64,000 nucleotides of DNA, taken from contig DASYKS010000093.1 of the NCBI GenBank assembly GCA_035995205.1, positions 4,469 to 68,468 of the forward strand. The letters run 5' to 3'. Numbering within the stretch: position 1 is the stretch's first letter; each line of letters starts with the position of its first letter. This DNA comes from DASYKS01 sp035995205. GTDB lineage: Bacteria; Acidobacteriota; Thermoanaerobaculia; Multivoradales; UBA5704. The position numbers were made by a program, and so were the translations under genes. Under the pieces are notes generated by a model. It did not search any database and was not told where the DNA came from. It saw only the letters and a list, made by a program, of their open reading frames with translations. Positions 25,285-33,095 of the stretch are shown here, in pieces.

Positions 25285-26504
25285 AACGAGCTCACCCGCT
25301 CCGCTCCTTCCGGCGGTCGTACCTTCGTCAAGCCGGAAAGCTGCCGAATCTCAGGAGATCCGGCGGCTGGGCGCTCGCATTCTCGGAAGAAAAGCCGAGA
25401 CTGAACGACGGCCCGCTGTTCGGCTCTTCGCTCGAAGAGCTGACCGGAGCCGAGACCTCAACTACGAAGACCCAGCAGCGGCCGGCACGGCGAAGAGGAA
25501 GAGCGGAAGAACCGCCCAATTCGCCCACGCCGAGCCCGAGCGGGTCGAACGTAGCAAGAGCCTTTCGGAGAGAAGAGCCGAGGGAGCCGGCGCCACCCAA
25601 AGCCTTACCGGCGGAAGCGCCCGCGGCGGACATCGCCCGTTGGGCAGGGGAGAAGCCGGAAGCTGTTCAAAGACCGGAGCGCAGGAAAAGAGAGAGCCCG
25701 ACCAGCGGACGGCAATCGCCCGATCGAGAGGCCGTTGCCGACCATCGGCGAAAGATCGCGGCGCGATCTAGGCGGCCTCTCTCCGTGGCGGGGTTGCCCA
25801 GAGAATTGTCAGTAAGGGAGGAAACTCCCGAGGCCGGCGAGCGCGCGGGGCGTGCAGCAGCTCTTGAGACCTCCGAGCCTCGTGAAAAGAAAACCGCCCC
25901 GGACCTGGGAGTCTCTGTTCATCAACGTTCGGGAGCGGCGCCCGAGATCGAAACCGGCGAGCGCGCCGCGCGAGACCCACTTTCCTCCCTACCCAGACAG
26001 GGTGGGCGGGGGAACGATCCCTGGGGCACCCTCGTCTCCGGCGCGCAGGCGCCGCGTACGTTGCTCGATGTGCCAACTCAGGAGAAACCTTCCCAACGCT
26101 CGGTGAAGAAGAATGCAGCGCCTCGCGCTCGTCCCTTGGCTGAGCCTTTAACGCCGACTGGAGAGGCATCTCCTGCTTCATCCGCCGCGAACGTCTCGCC
26201 GTTCTCGCACGATCGCTCCTCGGCTCCCACATTCGACTCGCATGAAGGGCGCCCCTCTCCGTTCGCGCCGATCGCTGCCGATCCACTCTCGCCGTATCCG
26301 ACCGGCTCGCCACTCGGTCCGTTCCCGAACGCTCAGTCTCCTGACCGGGCGCTCTCCGAATCCCTTCAGGGCGTTCCTTCCTTTTCTCCACTGGAAGCTT
26401 TTCCTTTTGCCCCTTCTTCTTCTCCCGACGACCTGTCCGATCTCGCCGCGAAAATCGAGCGCATCCTGGCCGACGAAGCTCGGCGCCACGGGATTGACGT
26501 TTAG
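25281..26504 (+). CDS. Long Pro/Ser/Arg-rich disordered protein at the tape-measure position
   Basis: A 407-residue protein with a GTG start overlapping the previous stop. Nearly all of it is low-complexity sequence rich in Pro, Ser, Ala, Arg and Glu without predicted fold; only the last 25 residues (DLAAKIERILADEARRHGID) look like an ordered amphipathic helix. In tailed phages and CIS the gene after the chaperone usually encodes the tape measure, which is long and helical; this one is not. It may be a linker or scaffold, or a diverged tape measure. Codon use is less GC3-biased than its neighbours, as expected for disordered sequence under weak constraint. Confidence 0.65.
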   Translation: MKRAHPLRSFRRSYLRQAGKLPNLRRSGGWALAFSEEKPRLNDGPLFGSSLEELTGAETSTTKTQQRPARRRGRAEEPPNSPTPSPSGSNVARAFRREEPREPAPPKALPAEAPAADIARWAGEKPEAVQRPERRKRESPTSGRQSPDREAVADHRRKIAARSRRPLSVAGLPRELSVREETPEAGERAGRAAALETSEPREKKTAPDLGVSVHQRSGAAPEIETGERAARDPLSSLPRQGGRGNDPWGTLVSGAQAPRTLLDVPTQEKPSQRSVKKNAAPRARPLAEPLTPTGEASPASSAANVSPFSHDRSSAPTFDSHEGRPSPFAPIAADPLSPYPTGSPLGPFPNAQSPDRALSESLQGVPSFSPLEAFPFAPSSSPDDLSDLAAKIERILADEARRHGIDV

Positions 26505-26521
26505 CTTTAAGGCCGCCGCCA

Positions 26522-27070
26522 ATGCGACCGATGCTCGACGATCTCGCTCTGCCGCAGGTGCAGGAGATCCGCACGCTGGAGCTGCGCTCGCTCGCCGAGC
26601 ACAAGCCGCCGGGAATGTCCGGCAGTTTGCTCCAAAACCTCGGCCGCAAACCGGCGATCCTCCAACTCTGGGGCGTGGCGTCCGGCCCGGACTCCAAGCA
26701 ATTCCTCGCCGATCTTGAAACGAAATTCCGCGCCGCTACGCCGGTTCCGTTCGTCGCCGACATCGCGACCAGCGCCGCGGTCGACAAGTTCGCGATCCGC
26801 GATCTGCGGATGGAAGAGCTGGCCGGCCGGCCCGAGCGCTTCGCCTACGTGCTCACGCTGGCCGAATTCATCGAACCGGTCGAGCCGGGGGAGCTTGAAT
26901 CCGCGCTCGTCGATTCCGACCTGCTCGACCAGGCCTCCGGCTTGATGGATCAGATCACCGCGGCGCTCGATCTTCTACCCGACTTTGCCACCGGCCTTGA
27001 ACGCTTCATCGCCCCGCTGTCCGACATGCTCGCCCGCGTGCGTCAATTCAACGCGGGCGGTGCTCCCTGA
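26522..27070 (+). CDS. CIS adaptor protein with MLDDL-type N-terminal domain
   Basis: A 182-residue protein. The first 120 residues (PMLDDLALPQVQEI, LQNLGRKPAILQLWGVASGP, KFRAATPVPFVADIA, LAGRPERFAYVLTLAEFIEP) match the N-terminal domain of the protein at 27565 closely, so the domain has been duplicated in the operon. The pattern resembles the N-terminal domain of phage DNA-circularisation / gpU-like baseplate adaptors. The C-terminal 60 residues are helical. Two start codons are possible (26522 and 26531), and the ribosome site is weak for both. A baseplate or tail-end joining role is inferred. Confidence 0.65.
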   Translation: MRPMLDDLALPQVQEIRTLELRSLAEHKPPGMSGSLLQNLGRKPAILQLWGVASGPDSKQFLADLETKFRAATPVPFVADIATSAAVDKFAIRDLRMEELAGRPERFAYVLTLAEFIEPVEPGELESALVDSDLLDQASGLMDQITAALDLLPDFATGLERFIAPLSDMLARVRQFNAGGAP

Positions 27071-27085
27071 ATGGAGGAACCGACC

Positions 27086-27520
27086 ATGGCCACCACCCCC
27101 GCCAGCCTGTTCGAGGATCTGAAGACCAGCCTCACCGAGTTCAAAACGTTTCTCGACACCAATATCGGCATTATCAAGCCGGCGATTCAGACGCTCGGCT
27201 CCGTCGTGCCGCAGCTGCGCGAGCTGATCGGCCAGCTCGCGACACTCTTGACGCAGCTCAAAACCGAGATCCACAACCTGAACCCTGGGGCGGTTGCGGG
27301 CGATGCGCTAGCGAAAGTCACCGAGTTTTCCACCTCGACCCGGACGCTGCTCGAAACCGCGAAGAACCTGCTGCCGGCGCAGGCCGCGGCGATCGACCAG
27401 GTGCTTGGCGCACTCGACGTCGTCGGTTCGCTGCCCTCGCTCGGCGCCATTAAAGCCGAGATCGAGTCGCTGCTCGACGCCGTGATTACCCACATCCGTT
27501 CGCTCCAGCCCTCGTCGTAG
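27086..27520 (+). CDS. Helical CIS-associated protein
   Basis: 144 residues from the ATG at 27086 (MATTPASLFEDLKTSL), chosen for the GGAGG site about 8 nt upstream; an ATG at 27071 would start inside that site. The sequence is almost entirely helical with heptad patterning (LIGQLATLLTQLKTEIHNL), so a coiled-coil bundle is likely. There is no signal peptide. I do not recognise the family. It lies between two genes sharing the MLDDL-type domain and may link or space those proteins. Confidence 0.6.
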   Translation: MATTPASLFEDLKTSLTEFKTFLDTNIGIIKPAIQTLGSVVPQLRELIGQLATLLTQLKTEIHNLNPGAVAGDALAKVTEFSTSTRTLLETAKNLLPAQAAAIDQVLGALDVVGSLPSLGAIKAEIESLLDAVITHIRSLQPSS

Positions 27521-27564
27521 AGCGCGTTTGAGAATCCCCGCCCGATCCGAGGAGCCGTAAGCCG

Positions 27565-29460
27565 ATGCCGCCGCCCCGCCCCATGCTCGACGACCTGGAG
27601 CTTACCCAAGCGCAGCGCATCGCGTCCTCGGACGAGCAGGTGTTCGCCGAGCACGCGGTACCCGCGCTGGAAGGGGATTTCCTCCAGGATCTCGGCCGGC
27701 GCGCGGTGCGGATCGAGGCGTCCGCCGTGCTCTCCGGACCGGAGGCGAAAGACAAGGTGGCCGACCTGCGGGAGAAGTTCCGCGTCGCGGAGCCGATGCC
27801 GTTTACCGCCGACATCGCGACCGCCACGCGGGTCGATCCCGTGCTGGTCGAATCGCTCGCGATCCGCGAGCGGGCCGGCCGGCCGGAGGCGTTCGAGGTG
27901 GCGATCGCGCTGCGCGAATTCATCGCGCCACCGGTGCCCGAAACGGAAAATCCGCCGATCATTCCCCCCGATCCACCGGTCGAAGAGATCGGCTCGCTCC
28001 AGGTCACGGTGCTGGTCGAAGGGCGGCCGGAGTTCGATTTTTCGACCGTCACCGTGACCGCTACCGGCACGCGGGACACCGGCGAGACGCTCGACCGGCC
28101 CCTGACCGGCAGGAGCGGCAACGTCTGGACCGAAGACGGTTTTCCGCCGGGGAAGTACACGATCAACGCGGTGGTCGAAAGTCCGGAGCCGATGTCGGGC
28201 GCGGCGCCCGCGAACGTGCGGCCGGGCGAGGTCACCGAGGTGACGATCACTTTGCGCCCCGGCGCGCAGATCGCCAAGGCGTTCATCATCCATTACCGGT
28301 TCGACAGCGCGTTCGTCGAGCCCTGCCTGCGCGAAGTGCTCTCCCGCGCGGTCGATTACTCGAACGCCCATCCGAACGAGAAGTTGCTGGTGGTCGGCCA
28401 TACCGACCGCGCCGGCTCGGGCGACTACAACCAGTTCCTCTCCGAGCGCCGGGCGCGCGGCGTCTACGCGTTCCTCACGTTCGGCACCGAGCGCGACAAG
28501 GCGATCGAAGAGTGGGATCAGCTCCGCCGCCCGGCGAGCGGGACGCCGGGGCTCGCCGACAGCTGGGCCGAGCGCGAGCAGCAGTACATGCTCCAGGATC
28601 TCGGTTTTTACGTCGGCAATATCGACGAGAAACTGAGCCCGGATTTGACCGCGGCGACCGTGCGCTTCCAGACCGATCGCGGCCTTGCGGCAGACGGCGT
28701 GATGGGCGACGACACCTGGCAGGCGCTGGTGACCGCGTACCTCGAACAGGATTCGTTCGCGATCCCCGAGGCGCGCCTGTTCCGCAATGCCAAAGGCGCG
28801 TGCAACGGCGGGCCGCTCAAGTGGCTCGGCTGCGGCGAGCAGGTGCCGGTCCGAAACACCGAGGACGCCTGGCGGCCGAATCGCCGGACCGAGCTGCTGT
28901 TCGTACGCGCGACGGAGATCCCTGGCGAGGTGGCAAAGCCGGTGACGTTCGATCGGCCGACCCCCGGCTTCGTCGGCAGCACGTGGTGCCTCGGGCCGGG
29001 CAATCCGAACCAGCGCCAAGGTTTCGCCACCCGCGATCCGAACGAGCGCGGCAAGTGGCTGATCCAACCGGCGGAGCCGGGCAAGGTGAAAGTGGAAGGG
29101 CAGATCGTCTTCGAGGACGGCTCGCCGGTGCCGAATGCGCAGTTCGCGCTCGCCGCGGCCGACGGCGAATATCTGCACACCAACGAGGGCGGCGAGCCCG
29201 ATCTCGGCGAGGTGCCGCGGACCACCGCGTTCTCGCCCGATCATCCGACCCAGGCCGGCCGGCCGATCCCCGACCGCGCGGACGCCGAAGGCAAGTTCTC
29301 GTACCCGAAGGAGACACCCGAAGGGGTCTACATCCTGGAGCTGTTCGGGCTCTCGCGCCCGGAGGTCGCCCGCGCGGGCGACGACGCGCCGGAAGAGGCG
29401 CGCGGCAACATCGTCTGTCTTCACTTCGAGCCGGGCGGCGGCTCGGTGGTCGTTCGGTGA
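27565..29460 (+). CDS. CIS adaptor fused to OmpA and peptidoglycan-binding domains
   Basis: A 631-residue protein. Residues 5-130 are the MLDDL-type adaptor domain shared with the 182-residue protein upstream. A Pro-rich linker and an Ig-like beta domain (about 145-235, VTVLVEGRPEFDFSTVTVTA) follow. An OmpA C-terminal-type domain begins near 238 (HYRFDSAFVEPCLREVLSRA, GHTDRAGSGDYNQFLSERRA) and resumes with NRRTELLFV near 438; inside it, at about 335-395, is inserted a PG_binding_1 domain (MLQDLGFYVGNIDEKLSPDL, GVMGDDTWQALV). A carboxypeptidase-regulatory-like beta domain ends the protein. Two wall-binding modules on a baseplate-type adaptor suggest attachment of the CIS to peptidoglycan. No signal peptide is visible. 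Confidence 0.8.
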   Translation: MPPPRPMLDDLELTQAQRIASSDEQVFAEHAVPALEGDFLQDLGRRAVRIEASAVLSGPEAKDKVADLREKFRVAEPMPFTADIATATRVDPVLVESLAIRERAGRPEAFEVAIALREFIAPPVPETENPPIIPPDPPVEEIGSLQVTVLVEGRPEFDFSTVTVTATGTRDTGETLDRPLTGRSGNVWTEDGFPPGKYTINAVVESPEPMSGAAPANVRPGEVTEVTITLRPGAQIAKAFIIHYRFDSAFVEPCLREVLSRAVDYSNAHPNEKLLVVGHTDRAGSGDYNQFLSERRARGVYAFLTFGTERDKAIEEWDQLRRPASGTPGLADSWAEREQQYMLQDLGFYVGNIDEKLSPDLTAATVRFQTDRGLAADGVMGDDTWQALVTAYLEQDSFAIPEARLFRNAKGACNGGPLKWLGCGEQVPVRNTEDAWRPNRRTELLFVRATEIPGEVAKPVTFDRPTPGFVGSTWCLGPGNPNQRQGFATRDPNERGKWLIQPAEPGKVKVEGQIVFEDGSPVPNAQFALAAADGEYLHTNEGGEPDLGEVPRTTAFSPDHPTQAGRPIPDRADAEGKFSYPKETPEGVYILELFGLSRPEVARAGDDAPEEARGNIVCLHFEPGGGSVVVR

Positions 29461-29470
29461 GGCCGGCGCG

Positions 29471-32400
29471 ATGGGCGAAAAGCAAAAGGGCGTGGTCCAG
29501 CGTCTACCGGTCGTGCCGTCGCCGATCGCCGGGACGTTCACGTTTCCGGGCCATCGCGCGGCGCCCACCGTGCCGCTTCCCGTGATGGTTCGGCGGCCGC
29601 ACACGAACCCCGCGCGAGTGGAGTTGAAGATCGGCGTCTCGCGCCGCTTTCGCGGCACGGGAGGCACGCTCGAAGAGAGCGGCCACGCCGTGGCGTTCCG
29701 CTGGTTCGGAAAAGCGGTCGGCGGACCGGCGGTGATCATTCCCCCCAGCGGCCTGCCGCTCACCGCGGCGCAGCTGAACCGCGGCTTTCATCTGTTCGCG
29801 GAGAGCAACGTGCCGAGCGAATCGGTCGGCGACTACGTGCTCACCCTGGTCCTTGCCGGCGGCCCCGATCCGCTCGCGACACCGCCCGCGTCGGTCGCCT
29901 TGACGGCGGTGCGGTTGACGCTCGACGTCTTTCCGCCCGGTCCGCGGTTCGGTCCCGGCGCCCCTGGGCCGATGCCCGAGCCGCCGGCTGCGGCGCCGCC
30001 GGCCGGCACCGCGACCGACAAGTGGTTTCTCGGCCGAACCGTGAACGTCCAGGATGCCCCGCTCTCCGAAGCTAGAGCGCATCTCCACGTCCCCCTGGTC
30101 GAGCCGTCCGGATTCGCCGGGAACCTGTCGTTGCGCCAGCGGGCGCTCTCGGGGGTGACCTTGGGAAAAGACACGGCGCGCGCGGCGTTGTTCGATGACG
30201 ACAACGAGCCGCCGCTGCCCGGAGCGCCGCCGGTTGTAAACGTTGCGCACACCAACCCGTTCGCGTTTCCGCCGCCCTCCATCGTCGGCCGCGACTTCTT
30301 CGTCGAGGGGCGCGCGCTCGGTGCGGCCCGGCGCGACGTCGCGTTCCAGCTGGGCTTCGAAGGAGGCGAGCCGGACGGCGACCGGGTGGCGTTCACGGTC
30401 GGCGTCGGCTGCTCGATTTCGATCGCCAACCCGTTGCGCGCGGTGGTGCTCAAGAAGGCGCGGACGAAACCGGCGCGGCAGCCGTTGACCTTGCGGACCC
30501 GGCTGCCGTTTTCCGGCACCGGCTTGCTCGATCGATCGCTGTTCTTGATCGCCGTCGACCTTTTCCGCGCGGCCACCGGGGGTGTCGAGCTCAAGTTCGA
30601 CGGCGTGGACAACCGCTTCACCGGGAAGGAGCTTTCGGACGGCCTCACGCTGTTCGCCGCAGGCCGTACCCGCAGTGGCGCGGTCGACGACTACCGGCTC
30701 ACCCTCACTCTCGAAGGAGGATCACCTCCCGCGGGACTGCCGGCGGAAGCGAAGATGACGACGGTCGAGCTGACCCTCGACGTCTTCCTTTCGCGCCTGG
30801 CGGCCGGGGGAGCCGGGCCGCTGATGCCGACGGCGGATCGCGACGCGACCGGTCGTTTCGTTCAGGTCGCGAGCCCGACCGCAAGCCACGAGCGGGCGCA
30901 CCTGATCGTCAGGCCGCCGAACCCGAACCTTTCGTGCGATCTGATCCTGCGCGCTCTCGGGGCCGCGCCCGCGGCGGTTCGCTTGTTTACCGAGGAGAAT
31001 GCCGGTGTCGGCCGAGAGGTGATCCTGCCGGAGAAGATCGCCTCGGCCAGTACCTCCATTGGCGACTTCGACCGCTTCGCCGAAGGGCTGCGGTCAAGCG
31101 CCGCGGCGCTCGACACCGGCTTCCAGCTCGGCATCGACACGCTCGAAGTCGACGGCGACCGGGTGCCGATGACCGCGCTGGAATTCGCCGTCTGCGATGA
31201 TGACACGGTCGCCTCCCCGCCTCTTCCGACGGTCCGCTTCGGGCTCTGGGACCAGGCGTACAACCCGGGTCCGGCGGCGACGCCGAACCAGACCACCCTG
31301 CGGGCCAATTTCATCGACGCCGACCGGCGACGTTTCCATTTTCACCTCCGCGGCCCGCTCGGAGCGGCGACCCTCGCGACGAGCTGGCGGACCGTGCGGG
31401 CGGACCGCACGACCGCGGACGATGCTCCTGCGTCCCAGGTGCTGACGCTCAATACGCCGGCAGGCGGAGGGCGGCTGGTCTCGCCCGGGGTGATGCTGGT
31501 GATCGACGACACCGATGCCGCGAAGCCGACGCCGGTGGCCCGCGGGGCGGCAGAGCACCGTCTGCGCCGCGCGCGCCTGGACGGCTTCGTCCGGGCGGAG
31601 ATTCCACCGGCGCCCGGACAGCTCCATCGCCTGGTGATCCCGGTCTTCGATCGCGCGACGCCGTTCAGTACGACCTCGGCGAGCGTCGCGGCCGGCGGAG
31701 GGGCCGCCTCGGTCGTGGTTCCGGCGGCGATGAAAGGGACCGCCGCGACCGGCGCGCGCTGGCAGATCAAGGTCGGCACTCACCTGGTGGTCGATACCGG
31801 CGCCGCCCAGGAAGAGGTGACGGTGACCGCGGTAGCCGCCGCGTCGTTCACCGCGACCTTCGCCAACGCCCACAACGGCGGAGCCGGTCCGATCCAGATC
31901 GCCGGGACGACCGACGAGCGGCGGCGGCTCTCCGTGCGGGTGGTGCGCTACAACAACGCCGCGGATCCGACCTATGTCTCGGCGCGCAACGGCGACATCG
32001 GCGACCAGTTCACCCACGCGAATCTGCGCTGGAACCAGGTGGGCTTGCAGATCGACGCGGGGGCCACGGCGGATCGCACGATTCCTGCAGGAGCGCTCGA
32101 CGGCACCGGAAAATTTCCTTTCGCTCACCCCAACGGCGCGACGGAGCAGGCGGCGCTCGCGGATCTGATCCCGATCACACCGGACAACACGATCACCGCG
32201 GTGTTCGTCGACATGACCGGGGCCAACGCCTACGCCGCGATCCTGCCGACCCTTCCCGTGCCGCTGCCGGCCGGGGGCACGGTCACGATGGGCGACCGGT
32301 ACTTCATTTTTCTCCAAACCCGGCTCGATCCGGACGACGAGACGCTGGCGCACGAGCTTTACCACGTGCTCCACAACCGGGGGCATGCCGCGGGCCTCGC

Positions 32401-32653
32401 GGTGCCGGACCAGTTTTTCACCTACAACACCAACCCGCCTGGCAACTTGGTCTTCCCGCGCGGGCTCGTGCTGCCGGATTCGCTGATCTATCGGCGGATC
32501 CAGGTTCTCAACTCCGCCAATCCGAACCTCGATCCGAACAACGATGACGTTTTGAACTGGTTCCGCCGACCGCGAACCGCGCGATTCCCCACCCTCTCCA
32601 ACTTGAACCCGGCGACCGCAACCACCGGCAACAACCTGACCGAGGACTTCTAA
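29471..32653 (+). CDS. Giant CIS protein with HExxH metallopeptidase-like C-terminus
   Basis: 1060 residues from the ATG at 29471; longer in-frame starts fall inside the preceding gene. Residues 1-580 are four beta-rich modules A-B-A'-B' (A ends in a V-x-L-T-L-D-V-F strand at about 150 and again at 443; B starts GRTVNVQD at about 186 and GRFVQVAS at about 460), closely matching residues 1-575 of the protein at 33092. Pro-rich linkers separate modules. The unique C-terminal part (590-1060) contains AHELYHVLHNRGH with His961, Glu962, His965 and a further His at 968 or 972, a zinc-peptidase signature. No secretion signal is seen, which fits cargo or a baseplate-bound enzyme. Target unknown. Confidence 0.75.
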   Translation: MGEKQKGVVQRLPVVPSPIAGTFTFPGHRAAPTVPLPVMVRRPHTNPARVELKIGVSRRFRGTGGTLEESGHAVAFRWFGKAVGGPAVIIPPSGLPLTAAQLNRGFHLFAESNVPSESVGDYVLTLVLAGGPDPLATPPASVALTAVRLTLDVFPPGPRFGPGAPGPMPEPPAAAPPAGTATDKWFLGRTVNVQDAPLSEARAHLHVPLVEPSGFAGNLSLRQRALSGVTLGKDTARAALFDDDNEPPLPGAPPVVNVAHTNPFAFPPPSIVGRDFFVEGRALGAARRDVAFQLGFEGGEPDGDRVAFTVGVGCSISIANPLRAVVLKKARTKPARQPLTLRTRLPFSGTGLLDRSLFLIAVDLFRAATGGVELKFDGVDNRFTGKELSDGLTLFAAGRTRSGAVDDYRLTLTLEGGSPPAGLPAEAKMTTVELTLDVFLSRLAAGGAGPLMPTADRDATGRFVQVASPTASHERAHLIVRPPNPNLSCDLILRALGAAPAAVRLFTEENAGVGREVILPEKIASASTSIGDFDRFAEGLRSSAAALDTGFQLGIDTLEVDGDRVPMTALEFAVCDDDTVASPPLPTVRFGLWDQAYNPGPAATPNQTTLRANFIDADRRRFHFHLRGPLGAATLATSWRTVRADRTTADDAPASQVLTLNTPAGGGRLVSPGVMLVIDDTDAAKPTPVARGAAEHRLRRARLDGFVRAEIPPAPGQLHRLVIPVFDRATPFSTTSASVAAGGGAASVVVPAAMKGTAATGARWQIKVGTHLVVDTGAAQEEVTVTAVAAASFTATFANAHNGGAGPIQIAGTTDERRRLSVRVVRYNNAADPTYVSARNGDIGDQFTHANLRWNQVGLQIDAGATADRTIPAGALDGTGKFPFAHPNGATEQAALADLIPITPDNTITAVFVDMTGANAYAAILPTLPVPLPAGGTVTMGDRYFIFLQTRLDPDDETLAHELYHVLHNRGHAAGLAVPDQFFTYNTNPPGNLVFPRGLVLPDSLIYRRIQVLNSANPNLDPNNDDVLNWFRRPRTARFPTLSNLNPATATTGNNLTEDF

Positions 32654-32663
32654 GGAGCGCGCC

Positions 32664-33095
32664 ATGGCAGCGAACGCCGAGAATGCCGAGAACGCCGAGA
32701 TCGAACGCGCCGTGAGCCTGATCGTGGGCGGAGACTTCACCCCCGCGTCGATGAGCCCGGAAGGCTACGCCGAGGTGGCGGAGAGCGCCGTCGCGCAGGC
32801 CGACGCCTATCTCGACGCCTTCGAACGGCTCTACCTGGGCGCCCGCTTCGACGCCGAGCTGCATTCGCGGATTCATGCCACGGTGCTGCTCCAACTGCTC
32901 GCCGCGGCGGCGCCCGAGCGCGTCCGCGCGCTCGCCGCAAGCCTCCTCAAGCAGTACGACGCCGTGCTCGTGATCTACGACCAGTTCCCGGATAAAGCGA
33001 TGCTCGACGACGTGCTTCCTCCCCGCACCGCGAACTACCTGATCCGATTGAGCGAGCGCCGCCGCGAGCTCGAACGCCTTGCGGAGGGGCCGTGA
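32664..33095 (+). CDS. Small helical protein between the two giant CIS proteins
   Basis: A 143-residue protein, acidic and Ala-rich, predicted all helical, beginning with a short N-A-E-N-A-E repeat. There is no signal peptide or recognised family. The ATG follows AAGGAGC. Its stop overlaps the GTG of the next giant gene (GTGA), so the two are co-translated. Position between two enzyme-tipped proteins with a shared N-terminus makes it a candidate loading chaperone or immunity protein; nothing in the sequence proves either. Confidence 0.6.
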   Translation: MAANAENAENAEIERAVSLIVGGDFTPASMSPEGYAEVAESAVAQADAYLDAFERLYLGARFDAELHSRIHATVLLQLLAAAAPERVRALAASLLKQYDAVLVIYDQFPDKAMLDDVLPPRTANYLIRLSERRRELERLAEGP

